Part shown: positions 1-8,367 of the stretch, piece after piece
Layout: each line of letters begins with the position of its first letter
Position numbering within the stretch: position 1 is the stretch's first letter
From: Nocardia sp. NBC_01327
GTDB lineage: Bacteria > Actinomycetota > Actinomycetes > Mycobacteriales > Mycobacteriaceae
Length of the DNA: 64,000 bases
Direction: 5' to 3'
NCBI RefSeq assembly: GCF_035958815.1
Contig: NZ_CP108383.1
Span: 62,001-126,000, forward strand
The notes under the pieces: model-generated
What the model was told of the DNA's origin: nothing
What the model saw: the letters and a program-made list of their open reading frames with translations, nothing else
Database searches by the model: none
Made by a program: the position numbers and the translations under genes

Positions 1-2
1 GA

Positions 3-1643
3 CTGGTTCTGGCCGTGACTCCCGTTGCGGCACTGATGTTCCGGTTCGACAATCCGGACGCGCTGCTGGTGCTGCTCATGGTCGCCGGCACCTGGGCCAT
101 GACCCGGGCGGTGGAGGACGGGCGCTGGCGCTGGCTGCTTTCCGCCGGGGTATTCCTCGGCCTCGGCTTCCTGACCAAACAGCTGCAGGTGCTGCTGGTG
201 GTGCCCCCGCTGGCGCTGGCCTACCTCATCGCCGGTCCGCCCAAGCTCGGCAAGCGCATTGTGCAGCTGTTCACGGCGGGCGCCGCCATGGTGGCCGGTG
301 CGGGCTGGTGGCTGCTCATCGCGGAACTGTGGCCGGATGACGACCACCCGTACTTCGGTGGCTCCCAGCACAATTCGATTCTCGAACTGACCTTCGGCTA
401 CAACGGCCTCGGCCGCCTCAATGGCGATGAGACCGGCAGTACCGGCGGCGGCGGGCCGGGCGGCGGAGCCGGCGGGCACGGCATGTGGGGCGAAACCGGC
501 ATCACCCGCCTGTTCCAGCCCGCACAGGGCGGGCAGATCGGCTGGCTCATCCCGGCGGCCCTGGTGCTGCTGGTGGCCGGACTCGTCCTGCGCGGCAAGC
601 TCGCTCGCACCGATCAGAAGCGTGCCGCACTCATCATGTGGGGCGGCTGGCTGCTCACCACCGGGCTGGTCTTCAGCTTCATGAAGGGCATTTTCCACCA
701 GTACTACACGGTGGCCTTGGCCCCGGCGGTGGCGGCTTTGATCGGCATCGGCGTGGTGCAGCTCTGGGGCGAACGCGAAAAGCCCTGGGTGCGTGTGACA
801 TTGGCGCTGGCACTCGGACTGACCGTCGCGACGTCGTGGATGTTGCTCTCCCGCACCGAATCCTTCCAGCCGTGGTTGCGCTGGACGGTGCTGATCGCCG
901 GTATCGCCGCCACGGTGGCACTGCTGATCCCGCTGCCGCGCAAGCTGTCGCTGGTCGCGGCGAGCGCCGCTGTGCTCATCGGCCTCGCCGGACCGCTCGC
1001 CTACACCGTGGACACTCTCGCGACCGGACACGAGGGACCGATCCCCAGTGCCGGACCGGCAGTTCGTGGCGGCTTCGGTGGCTTCGGCGGACCGCGACAG
1101 GGCGGCGGCAATCGTGGCCCGAACGCGGCAGCCGGCAATCATCGCAACAATGCCGGACCGGGCGCAGGCCAGGGAGCGGGCGCGGGCCAAGGTCCCGGAG
1201 CGGCAGGCTGGGGCGGCGGCGATCGTATGGGCGGCGCGGCAGGCGGGCTCATGATGGCCAGCAAGCCGAGCGCACAGGTCACCGCTCTGCTGGCGGCGAA
1301 CGGCGACTCCTACACCTGGGTGGCCGCGGCCATCGGCTCCAATAGCGCCGCCGGATTCCAGCTGGCCACACAACTGCCGGTCATGCCGATCGGCGGCTTC
1401 AACGGCAGCGATCCGTCGCCGACGCTGCAGCAGTTCCAGCAGGATGTCGCCGGCGGCGAGATCCACTACTTCATCAGCAGTGGTGACGGTGGCGGCGGCG
1501 GCCGCGGCGGCACCGCCGGGACCGGCGGCAGCAATGCGAGTTCCGAAATCTCCAAGTGGGTGCAGGCGAACTTCACCGCAAAGGAGGTCGACGGGGTAAC
1601 CCTCTACGACCTGACCGCACCGAAGACCGTCACCCCGCAGTAA
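3..1643 (+). CDS. GT39/ArnT-YkcB-like membrane glycosyltransferase, 5'-truncated by the window
   Basis: The reading frame is open from the first base, so the N-terminus lies outside the window. The visible part carries short hydrophobic stretches, a FLTKQLQ loop and a YNGLGR motif typical of PMT/ArnT-like (GT39) glycosyltransferases that use polyprenyl-phosphate sugars. Between roughly residues 345 and 410 is a Gly/Ala/Asn/Gln-rich low-complexity insert, and a second Gly-rich stretch lies near residue 490. The C-terminal 130 residues (SYTWVAAAIGSNSAAG, then a TAKEVDGVTLYDL end) look like the soluble C-terminal domain found in YkcA/YkcB-type mannosyltransferases. Acceptor and sugar cannot be read from sequence; mannose transfer to cell-envelope or secreted substrates is the family expectation. 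A strong terminator follows about 30 bases after the stop. Confidence 0.82.
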   Translation: MVLAVTPVAALMFRFDNPDALLVLLMVAGTWAMTRAVEDGRWRWLLSAGVFLGLGFLTKQLQVLLVVPPLALAYLIAGPPKLGKRIVQLFTAGAAMVAGAGWWLLIAELWPDDDHPYFGGSQHNSILELTFGYNGLGRLNGDETGSTGGGGPGGGAGGHGMWGETGITRLFQPAQGGQIGWLIPAALVLLVAGLVLRGKLARTDQKRAALIMWGGWLLTTGLVFSFMKGIFHQYYTVALAPAVAALIGIGVVQLWGEREKPWVRVTLALALGLTVATSWMLLSRTESFQPWLRWTVLIAGIAATVALLIPLPRKLSLVAASAAVLIGLAGPLAYTVDTLATGHEGPIPSAGPAVRGGFGGFGGPRQGGGNRGPNAAAGNHRNNAGPGAGQGAGAGQGPGAAGWGGGDRMGGAAGGLMMASKPSAQVTALLAANGDSYTWVAAAIGSNSAAGFQLATQLPVMPIGGFNGSDPSPTLQQFQQDVAGGEIHYFISSGDGGGGGRGGTAGTGGSNASSEISKWVQANFTAKEVDGVTLYDLTAPKTVTPQ

Positions 1644-1675
1644 AAGCCTCGCGACCGGGCAGCCGGTAGCCAGGG

Positions 1676-1724
1676 GACAGCAGAACGCCCGTCACCGCAG
1701 TAGCGGGACGGGCGTTCTGTTGTC
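1676..1724. terminator. Strong hairpin terminator
   Basis: Arms 1681-1693 and 1707-1719 are a perfect 13-bp inverted repeat with a 13-nt loop; four more pairs and one G-U extend it to 1676 and 1724. It lies between two gene ends (glycosyltransferase on plus, micropeptide on minus) and could serve both. Confidence 0.8.
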
Positions 1725-1763
1725 TATCGCCAGTGACGTATTACCACCGGTGAGGCGACTGAA

Positions 1764-1868
1764 TCAGGCCAGGCCCCACGCGTGCAGCAGGTACGTGATG
1801 TTGGACGCGATGCTGGTGACAACATTCGCGAGATTCAGTGCGGCAGAGCCGAGATCGATGATGGGCAC
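1764..1868 (-). CDS. Probable 34-residue amphipathic micropeptide
   Basis: A GTG start at 1868 gives a 34-residue peptide beginning MPIIDLGSAALN and ending LLHAWGLA. An AAGGA Shine-Dalgarno (1876-1880) lies 7 nt upstream and a TTGTTG-18-TACGTT promoter candidate (1907-1936) precedes it. The hairpin at 1676-1724 lies 39 bp past the stop. Polar residues fall at positions 5, 8, 12, 15, 19, 22, 25 and 29 with hydrophobic residues between, so an uninterrupted helix would be strongly amphipathic. It carries one acid (Asp5), no Lys or Arg, and no signal peptide. Function is unknown. Small amphipathic peptides of similar style form channels (PorA/PorH) in corynebacteria, but I cannot claim homology. 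A chance frame remains possible, since the upstream in-frame stop is only eight codons before the GTG. Confidence 0.42.
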   Translation of the reverse strand: MPIIDLGSAALNLANVVTSIASNITYLLHAWGLA

Positions 1869-1906
1869 AGCATTGTCCTTCGCGGATCGGGTTCAGAGTT
1901 GCGCCC

Positions 1907-1936
1907 AACGTATGCCACTGGACAAGCGCCCAACAA
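1907..1936 (-). promoter_or_regulatory. Candidate promoter of the micropeptide
   Basis: On the minus strand TTGTTG (1931-1936) and TACGTT (1907-1912) are separated by 18 bp; the predicted start would leave a leader of about 30-35 nt containing the AAGGA site. Confidence 0.35.
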
Positions 1937-2037
1937 TGATGCAGTTCACGTATCGCCGCAGTTCAGGCGTGATTCGCAGCACCCGATACGGCAATCGTGG
2001 CAGCCGTCACCGCCGGTGCGACGCCCCTGCACCCCTG

Positions 2038-2126
2038 CCATCGCGGCGCGTTTTCGGCCGGGATCTACCCCGGACTTCCGGCCAGCATGCGTGGATCCCG
2101 GCAGAAAGCATGCCGGGATGACGGGG
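2038..2126. repeat. Dispersed palindromic repeat, copy 1
   Basis: Two inverted copies of a unit of about 30 bp (2038-2065 and 2094-2126) are separated by 28 bp. The right copy is close to the consensus (GATCCCGGC, AGCATGCCGGGATGACG); the left is degenerate. The same element occurs at 17743-17829, 33213-33293 and, as a half copy, 39578-39605. Here it ends 24 bp before the tetR stop codon. Bases 1937-2037 hold nothing else I recognise. Confidence 0.7.
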
Positions 2127-2150
2127 GTGGCCCCGAGAATGGATCCGCGA

Positions 2151-2768
2151 TCAGTGCTGGGTGGCGGCAAGCGCGGTGTGCAGCGTGGCGGCCCACTGCT
2201 GGACGATTTCCTTGCGACGCAGGGAGTCGTCGGTGAGCACATCGGCCAGTCCGAGGCCGCGCGCGAGGTCGAGGGTGGCCTGAACCAGGTGGTGCGCAAC
2301 GGGATCCGAGTCGTCCACGCCGAGCGCTTCCACCGCCATGCGGTGCGAGACACGGCCGAAGCGGGCCTCGAGGGGAACGATGCGTTCGCGCAGTGCGGGA
2401 TCCGCGGCGGCGTGTGTCCACACCTGCAGGGCCGCCTTGAACAGTGGCGTGGTGAAGCCCTCGACCAGCGCCGTCACCACGGCCTCGGTGCGTCCCACGC
2501 CCGCGGCCACCTCGCCGATGGCCTTGGAGTCGGCCAGCGACTGAGCCATGCGGGTGTCGAACATGTACTCCAGGGCGGCGGTGATCAGGTCTTCCCGGGT
2601 CGGGAAGTGATGCTGTGCCGCGCCGCGCGACACCCCGGCCCGTTCGGCGACCACGGCGACCGTCGCCGCTGCCCAGCCGGTTTCGGCCAGGCAGTCGATG
2701 GTCGCCTCCAGCAGCCGCTGCCGGGTGGCCCGGCTGCGGTCCTGCTTGGGTTCGTGGGGTGTAGCCAT
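2151..2768 (-). CDS. TetR family transcriptional regulator
   Basis: 205 residues, the usual TetR size. The N-terminal helix-turn-helix is clear at residues 12-58 (ATRQRLLEATIDCLAETGW, ERAGVSRGAAQHHFPTREDL). The C-terminal half is the ligand-binding, dimerising domain and is divergent. It is the last gene of the seven-gene minus-strand operon that starts at 11307, 5 bp after the enoyl-CoA hydratase, which makes it the likely local repressor of that operon with an acyl-CoA intermediate as inducer (inference). A candidate operator is at 11391-11406, upstream of the operon's first gene. Confidence 0.9.
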   Translation of the reverse strand: MATPHEPKQDRSRATRQRLLEATIDCLAETGWAAATVAVVAERAGVSRGAAQHHFPTREDLITAALEYMFDTRMAQSLADSKAIGEVAAGVGRTEAVVTALVEGFTTPLFKAALQVWTHAAADPALRERIVPLEARFGRVSHRMAVEALGVDDSDPVAHHLVQATLDLARGLGLADVLTDDSLRRKEIVQQWAATLHTALAATQH

Positions 2769-2773
2769 GGTGG

Positions 2774-3559
2774 CTATTGTGCCCAGCTCGGTGGGCGGCG
2801 CTCGAAGAAGGCCGTCATGCCCTCGATCACCTCGGCGGTGCCGAAGAAGCTGCCCGAGCGCTTGGCCAGGGTGTCGGCATAACCGTCGAACTCGCGCAGC
2901 GTGGCCGCGGTGGTGAGCCGCTTGCTCTCGGCCAGACCCTGCGGCGACCCCTTGCGCAGCGCGCTGAGCAGCTCATTCACCTCGGCGACCGGATCGTCGG
3001 CGGCAAGGGTGATGAGTCCGGTGCGCTCGGCCTCCGCGGCGTCGAAGGTCTCGCCGGTCTGGAAGTAGCGGGCGGCGGCACGGGAGGTCATCCGCGGCAG
3101 CAACGTCAGCGAAATCACGAAGGGGGCCAGCCCCAGCCGTGCCTCGGTGAGCGCGAAACTGCTGCCGCGACCCGCGACCGCGATATCGCAGGCCGCGACG
3201 ATGCCCATGCCGCCGGCGCGCACATTGCCGTCGATCCGGGCGAGCACCGGCTTGGGCAGTTCCAGGATGCGGCGCAGCACCTGCACCATCCAGCCGGTCC
3301 GGATCTCCGCGGCCGCCGACGGATCGGCGTCGATGGCCTCGCGCAGATCCGCACCGGCACAGAAGGTATTGCCGGTGTGAGTGAGCACCACCCCGCGCAC
3401 CTCGGTGTCCTCGGCCGCACGGCCGAGCCCCTGCAACAGCTCCGTCACCAGGCGGGAGGAGAGCGCATTGCGATTGTGCGGGGAATCGAGGGTGAGCACG
3501 GCGAACCCGTCCTGCACCTCGTAGCGCACGAACGGCGCGTCGGGGGCGGTATCACTCAT
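2774..3559 (-). CDS. echA7: Enoyl-CoA hydratase/isomerase (EchA7-like)
   Basis: 261 residues with the crotonase fold: LTLDSPHNRNALSS near the N-terminus, the oxyanion-hole segment FCAGADLREA and the second one GNVRAGGMGIVAACD. The position of the first catalytic glutamate of mitochondrial-type hydratases holds GGMGI here, and an EARLGLAP segment supplies the usual second Glu region. Expected role: hydration of an unsaturated or 3-methylglutaconyl/isohexenylglutaconyl-type CoA made by the neighbouring carboxylase. It follows the acyl-CoA dehydrogenase by 33 bp. Gene order matches the M. tuberculosis echA7-fadE12-accA2-accD2-fadE13 cluster as remembered; the symbol is given on that basis. Confidence 0.85.
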   Translation of the reverse strand: MSDTAPDAPFVRYEVQDGFAVLTLDSPHNRNALSSRLVTELLQGLGRAAEDTEVRGVVLTHTGNTFCAGADLREAIDADPSAAAEIRTGWMVQVLRRILELPKPVLARIDGNVRAGGMGIVAACDIAVAGRGSSFALTEARLGLAPFVISLTLLPRMTSRAAARYFQTGETFDAAEAERTGLITLAADDPVAEVNELLSALRKGSPQGLAESKRLTTAATLREFDGYADTLAKRSGSFFGTAEVIEGMTAFFERRPPSWAQ

Positions 3560-3592
3560 GAGATCTCCTGGCTTCTCGAATATCGTTGCGGC

Positions 3593-4756
3593 TCAGTACG
3601 ACCGGGGCAGGCCGAGCGAATGCTGCGCGACGAAGTTGAGGATCATTTCGCGACTGACCGGGGCCACCCGGGCGATGCGCGAGGCGGCGAGCATGCCGGC
3701 CAGGCCGACATCGGAGGTCAGCCCCGCCCCGCCGTGCGTCTGGATGGACTGATCGAGCGCCTTGATACTGGCCTCCGCCGCAGCGTATTTCGACATATTG
3801 GCCGCCTCGGCCGCACCGAATTCGTCACCGGCGTCGTAGAGGTGCGCGGCCTTCTGCATCATGAGCTTGGCCAGCTCCAGTTCGATCTTCACCTGGGCCA
3901 GCGGATGCGAAATGCCCTGGTGCGCACCGATCGGCACACCCTTCCAGACCGAGCGCTCCTTGGCGTAGGCGACGGCCTGGTCGATGGCGTAGCGGCCCAT
4001 GCCCACGGCCATGGCCGCGCCCATGATGCGCTCGGGATTGAGTCCGGCGAACAGCTGCGCGATGGCGGCGTCCTCCTTGCCGACCAGCGCGGTGGCGGGC
4101 AGGCGCACATCATCGAGGAAGAGCGTGAACTGATTGTCCGGCTCGATAATGTCCATCTCCTGCTTCGTCTTCACGAAGCCGGGGGCATCGGTGGGGACGA
4201 TGAACAGGGCGGGCTGCAGATTGCCGGTCTTGGCATTCTCGCTGCGGGCCACGATGAGCACGGCCTCGGCCTGATCCACACCGGAGATGAAGATCTTGCG
4301 GCCGCTGAGGATCCAGTCCTCACCGTCGCGCCGCGCGGTGGTGGTGATCTTGTGCGAATTGGAACCGGCGTCCGGCTCGGTAATGCCGAAGACCATCTTG
4401 CCGGAGCCGTCGGCCAGCTTGGTCAGCCATTCCTGCTTCTGCGCCTCGGTGCCGTACTTGGTGATGATGGTGCCGCAGATGGCCGGGGACACCACCATGA
4501 GCAGCAGACCGCAGCCGCGCGCGGCCAATTCCTCCTGCACCAGCGCCAGCTCGTAGATGCCCGCGCCGCCACCGCCGTACTCCTCCGGCAGGTTCACGCC
4601 GAGGAAGCCGAGTTTGCCTGCCTCGTCCCACAATTCGTCGAACGGCTCACCCTTGCGGGCCTTGGGTCCGGCGTAATCGCGGAAGTTGTACTTCGCGGCC
4701 AGCTGAGCGACCGCGGCGCGCAGCGCCTTCTGTTCGTCGGTTTCCACGAAACTCAT
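3593..4756 (-). CDS. fadE12: Acyl-CoA dehydrogenase (FadE12-like)
   Basis: 387 residues, typical acyl-CoA dehydrogenase length. Visible signatures are FGITEPDAGSNSHKI (flavin/substrate binding), a helical C-terminal domain with RSVWKGVPIGAHQGI and QTHGGAGLTSDVGLAG. The place where most family members have the catalytic glutamate (YEGTSE) reads APVSREM, so the canonical base is absent; an alternative base or altered chemistry is possible. It starts 3 bp after the biotin carboxylase stop, so the two are translationally linked. Probable step: alpha,beta-desaturation of a branched acyl-CoA before or after carboxylation (inference). Confidence 0.88.
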   Translation of the reverse strand: MSFVETDEQKALRAAVAQLAAKYNFRDYAGPKARKGEPFDELWDEAGKLGFLGVNLPEEYGGGGAGIYELALVQEELAARGCGLLLMVVSPAICGTIITKYGTEAQKQEWLTKLADGSGKMVFGITEPDAGSNSHKITTTARRDGEDWILSGRKIFISGVDQAEAVLIVARSENAKTGNLQPALFIVPTDAPGFVKTKQEMDIIEPDNQFTLFLDDVRLPATALVGKEDAAIAQLFAGLNPERIMGAAMAVGMGRYAIDQAVAYAKERSVWKGVPIGAHQGISHPLAQVKIELELAKLMMQKAAHLYDAGDEFGAAEAANMSKYAAAEASIKALDQSIQTHGGAGLTSDVGLAGMLAASRIARVAPVSREMILNFVAQHSLGLPRSY

Positions 4757-4759
4757 TGC

Positions 4760-6766
4760 CTACTCCTGATCTTCGCTGTCGGCCTGGACCACGGCGAGTA
4801 CGGCGCCGACCTCGACCTGCTGGCCGGTGCTGACGTTCAATTCGGTGAGGATTCCGGCGACGGGCGCGGCGATGGTGTGCTCCATCTTCATCGCCTCCAG
4901 CCACAGGATCGGCTGACCCTTCTCGACCCGGCTGCCCGCTTCCGCCGCGACGCGGATGACCGCGCCGGGCATGGGCGCGAGCAGTGAGCCCTCGGCCACC
5001 TGATCGGCCGGATCCTCGAAACGCGGCAGGCGGCGCACCGCCACCGGGCCGAGCGGGGAATCGACGGCCACCAGATCGCCGTAGCGGGCGATCTCGAAGC
5101 GGCGGCGCACCGCACCGCGCTCCCCCGGCACCTGCAGGATCACCAGATCCGGTGTGGCTTCGACCAATTCGAGATCCGGATGACCCTCGACCTCGACACC
5201 GGCGCGGGTGAGCCGGTAGCGCACCTCGTGCTTACCGGTCAGGCGGCTCTCGTAGGACTTGGACTGGGGCTGCGACGGCAGATTTCGCCAGCCGCTGGGC
5301 GTGCCCCGCACGACCCGTGCCGCATGGCGATTGGCGGCAGCGTCCGCGAGAGCGGCGGCCACGATGGACAGCGCCTCCTCCGACTCCGACGCCAGCGGTG
5401 CGGACAGCGCGTCCAGACCGTGGGTGGCGAAGAAGGCGGTATCGGTGTCCCCCGCCAGGAAGGCCGGATGCCGCAGCACCCGCACCAGCAGGTCCCGATT
5501 GGTGACCAGGCCGTGGATCTTGGCGCGCTGCAAGGCCGATGCCAGCAGGTGCGCGGCCTCGTCGCGAGTGTCGGCGTAGGAGATGACCTTCGACAGCATC
5601 GGGTCGTAGTGCACGCCGACCACGGAACCGTCCACCACACCGGTGTCCAGGCGTACGCCCGGCTCGGTCAGAACGGTGAATTCACCCAGGGTGCCGGGGA
5701 TGTCGAGCTTGTGCACCGGACCGCTCTGCGGCTGCCAGTCGTGCGCCGGATCCTCGGCGTAGAGCCGAACCTCGATGGAGTGGCCGCGCATGGCCGGCTG
5801 CTGCGCGGGCAGCGGGCGACCCGCGGCCACCTGCAATTGCAGGCGCACCAGATCGAGTCCGGTGACCTGTTCGGTGACCGGATGTTCCACCTGCAGACGG
5901 GTATTCATCTCCAGGAAGAAGAAGTCGCCCTTCTCGTCCGCCAGGAATTCGACGGTGCCCGCACCCTCGTAACCGATGGCTTCGGTCGCCAGCCGGGCCG
6001 CCTCGAACAGCCGCGCCCGCATCCCGTCGATCTTCTCGACGAGCGGCGACGGCGCTTCTTCGACAACCTTCTGATGGCGACGCTGGATGGAGCATTCACG
6101 CTCGCTGACGGTCCACACGGCGCCCTGCGTATCGGCCATGACCTGGACCTCGATATGACGGCCGGTCTCCAGGTAGCGCTCACAGAACACGGTCGGATCG
6201 CCGAAGGCCGACGCCGCCTCGCGCCGTGCGCCCTCCAGCTGCTCGGTCAGCTCGGCGAGGTCGCGCACCACGCGCATACCGCGGCCGCCGCCACCGGCGG
6301 AAGCCTTGATGAGCACCGGGAGCATATCCGCGGTGACCTCGGCCGGATCGAGTTCGGCCAGCACCGGGACACCGGCGGCGTCCATCATCTTCTTGGACTC
6401 GACCTTGGAGCCCATCTGCTCGATGGCCGCGACCGGCGGGCCGATCCAGGTCAGGCCCGCATCCAGGACGGCGCGCGCGAATTCGGCGTTCTCCGACAGG
6501 AATCCGTAGCCGGGGTGAACGGCGTCGGCTCCGGCGGCCAGTGCCGCCGCGATGATCAGGTCACTGCGCAGGTAGGTCTCGGCCGGGGTATTGCCCGGCA
6601 ACCGGATGGCGGCATCGGCCTCGGCCACATGCGGTGCGGCGGCATCGGCATCCGAATACACCGCGGTGGTAGCGATTCCCATGCGGCGGCAGGTGGCGAA
6701 TACCCGGCGCGCGATCTCGCCGCGATTGGCGACCAGCACGTTCGTAATGTCCATAACCGCACTCAC
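4760..6766 (-). CDS. accA2: Acyl-CoA carboxylase alpha subunit (biotin carboxylase + biotin carrier)
   Basis: 668 residues. The N-terminal biotin carboxylase domain shows NRGEIARRVFATCRRMGI, HPGYGFLSENAEFA, the ATP-grasp glycine loop KASAGGGGRGMR, and EMNTRLQVEHPVTEQ. The C-terminal biotinyl domain carries the biotin-accepting lysine in EAMKMEH near residue 635. It matches the alpha subunits of methylcrotonyl-/geranyl-CoA carboxylases in size. Its start overlaps the beta-subunit stop by 4 bp (ATGA), so the two subunits are co-translated. Reaction: ATP-dependent biotin carboxylation, the CO2 then passed to the beta subunit. Confidence 0.93.
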   Translation of the reverse strand: MSAVMDITNVLVANRGEIARRVFATCRRMGIATTAVYSDADAAAPHVAEADAAIRLPGNTPAETYLRSDLIIAAALAAGADAVHPGYGFLSENAEFARAVLDAGLTWIGPPVAAIEQMGSKVESKKMMDAAGVPVLAELDPAEVTADMLPVLIKASAGGGGRGMRVVRDLAELTEQLEGARREAASAFGDPTVFCERYLETGRHIEVQVMADTQGAVWTVSERECSIQRRHQKVVEEAPSPLVEKIDGMRARLFEAARLATEAIGYEGAGTVEFLADEKGDFFFLEMNTRLQVEHPVTEQVTGLDLVRLQLQVAAGRPLPAQQPAMRGHSIEVRLYAEDPAHDWQPQSGPVHKLDIPGTLGEFTVLTEPGVRLDTGVVDGSVVGVHYDPMLSKVISYADTRDEAAHLLASALQRAKIHGLVTNRDLLVRVLRHPAFLAGDTDTAFFATHGLDALSAPLASESEEALSIVAAALADAAANRHAARVVRGTPSGWRNLPSQPQSKSYESRLTGKHEVRYRLTRAGVEVEGHPDLELVEATPDLVILQVPGERGAVRRRFEIARYGDLVAVDSPLGPVAVRRLPRFEDPADQVAEGSLLAPMPGAVIRVAAEAGSRVEKGQPILWLEAMKMEHTIAAPVAGILTELNVSTGQQVEVGAVLAVVQADSEDQE

Positions 6767-8367
6767 ATTCGGAAGACGCCGAAGCCCTCGGCGCCCTTGA
6801 TCGGGGCATTGTGGATGGCGGACAAGGCCATTCCCAATACCGTGCGGGTATCGCGGGGATCGATGACGCCGTCGTCGTAGAGGCGGCCCGACATGAACAT
6901 GGGCAGCGATTCGGCCTCGATCTGCGCCTCGATCATGGCGCGGATACCGGCATCGGCGGCCTCGTCGAACGGAATGCCGCGCGCCTCATTGGCGGCCCGG
7001 CCGACAATGGAGATGACACCCGCCAGCTGCGCACCGCCCATGACGGCGGATTTCGCACTGGGCCAGGCGAATACGAAGCGCGGATCGTAGGCGCGACCGC
7101 ACATGCCGTAGTGGCCCGCGCCGTAGGACGCGCCCATGAGCAGCGAAATATGCGGCACCTTCGAATTGGACACCGCATTGATCATCATCGCGCCGTGCTT
7201 GATGATGCCCTTCTGCTCGTACTCCTTGCCGACCATGTAGCCGGTGGTGTTGTGCAGGAACAGCAGTGGGGTGTTCTTCTGATTGGCCAGCTGGATGAAC
7301 TGGGCAGCCTTCTGCGCCTCCTCCGAGAAGAGCACGCCGCGGGCATTGGCCAGAATACCGACCGGATACCCGTGCAGCTCAGCCCATCCCGTGACCAGGC
7401 TGGAGCCGTAGAGCGGCTTGAACTCGTCGAAATCGGAACCGTCCACCACGCGGGCGATGACCTCGCGGGGGTCGAACGGGATCTTGAGGTCGCCCGGCAC
7501 GATGCCGACCAGCTCCTCCTGGCTGTACAGCGGTTCGATCACCTCGGTGATCGCACGCGGGGCCGGGCCCTTCTTCTCCCAGTTCAACCGGCGGATGATC
7601 GAGCGGCCGAGGCGAATCGCGTCCTGCTCGTCGACGGCCAGATAGTCCGCCAAACCCGATACGCGAGCGTGCATTTCGGCGCCGCCCAGGGATTCGTCGT
7701 CGGACTCCTCGCCGGTGGCCATCTTCACCAGCGGCGGGCCGCCGAGGAACACCTTGGAGCGATCCTTGATCATCACGGTGTAGTCGGACATGCCGGGGAT
7801 GTACGCGCCACCGGCGGTCGAATTGCCGAAAACCAGTGCGATGGTGGGTATTCCGGCTGCCGACAGGCGGGTCAGGTCGCGGAACATGCGGCCGCCCGGG
7901 ACGAAAACCTCTTTCTGCGTGGGCAGATCCGCACCGCCGGACTCCACCAGGCCGATGACCGGCAGGCGGTTCTCCAGCGCGATATCGTTCATGCGCAGGT
8001 TCTTTCGCAGCGTCCACGGATTCGAGGTGCCGCCGCGCACGGTCGGATCGGGCGCCACGATCATGCACTCGACGCCTTCGACAATGCCGATGCCCGCGAT
8101 GACGCTGGCGCCGACATGGAAATCGCTGCCCCACGCGGCGAGCGGCGCCAGCTCCAGGAACGGCGAATCCTCGTCGAGCAGCAGTTCGATGCGCTCGCGC
8201 GCGGTCAGCTTGCCGCGCTTGCGATGCCGCGCCATCTTGTCCGGCCCGCCGCCGGCGATGTTCTTCTCGTACTCGGCTTCGACCTCGTCGAGTTTGGCCG
8301 TCATCGCCTCGGCGGCGGCCTGATAGTCCGCCGACTTCGGATCTACGGAGGTGCGCAGAATACTCAA
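6763..8367 (-). CDS. accD2: Acyl-CoA carboxylase beta subunit (carboxyltransferase)
   Basis: 534 residues with two crotonase-type halves, as in methylcrotonyl-CoA and geranyl-CoA carboxylase beta subunits. Motifs: ARERIELLLDEDSPFLEL near the N-terminus, VRGGTSNPWTLRKNLRMNDIA, GGAYIPGMSDY and, in the second half, FLHNTTGYMVGKEYE and GASYGAGHYGMCGRAYDPRF. Together with AccA2 it would carboxylate the gamma carbon of a 3-methyl-branched enoyl-CoA; whether the substrate is methylcrotonyl-CoA, geranyl-CoA or another is not decidable here. The start is a TTG whose last two bases join the TGA of the preceding gene (TTGA overlap, 8364-8367). Confidence 0.92.
   Translation of the reverse strand: MSILRTSVDPKSADYQAAAEAMTAKLDEVEAEYEKNIAGGGPDKMARHRKRGKLTARERIELLLDEDSPFLELAPLAAWGSDFHVGASVIAGIGIVEGVECMIVAPDPTVRGGTSNPWTLRKNLRMNDIALENRLPVIGLVESGGADLPTQKEVFVPGGRMFRDLTRLSAAGIPTIALVFGNSTAGGAYIPGMSDYTVMIKDRSKVFLGGPPLVKMATGEESDDESLGGAEMHARVSGLADYLAVDEQDAIRLGRSIIRRLNWEKKGPAPRAITEVIEPLYSQEELVGIVPGDLKIPFDPREVIARVVDGSDFDEFKPLYGSSLVTGWAELHGYPVGILANARGVLFSEEAQKAAQFIQLANQKNTPLLFLHNTTGYMVGKEYEQKGIIKHGAMMINAVSNSKVPHISLLMGASYGAGHYGMCGRAYDPRFVFAWPSAKSAVMGGAQLAGVISIVGRAANEARGIPFDEAADAGIRAMIEAQIEAESLPMFMSGRLYDDGVIDPRDTRTVLGMALSAIHNAPIKGAEGFGVFRM

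Noticed and set aside
398..2121. Long overlapping open frames in other frames across the glycosyltransferase and following gap, including a frame at 1720-2121
   Set aside because: High GC leaves many stop-free shadow frames; these are Arg/Ala/Pro-rich, lack domain similarity and Shine-Dalgarno sites, and conflict with better-supported genes.
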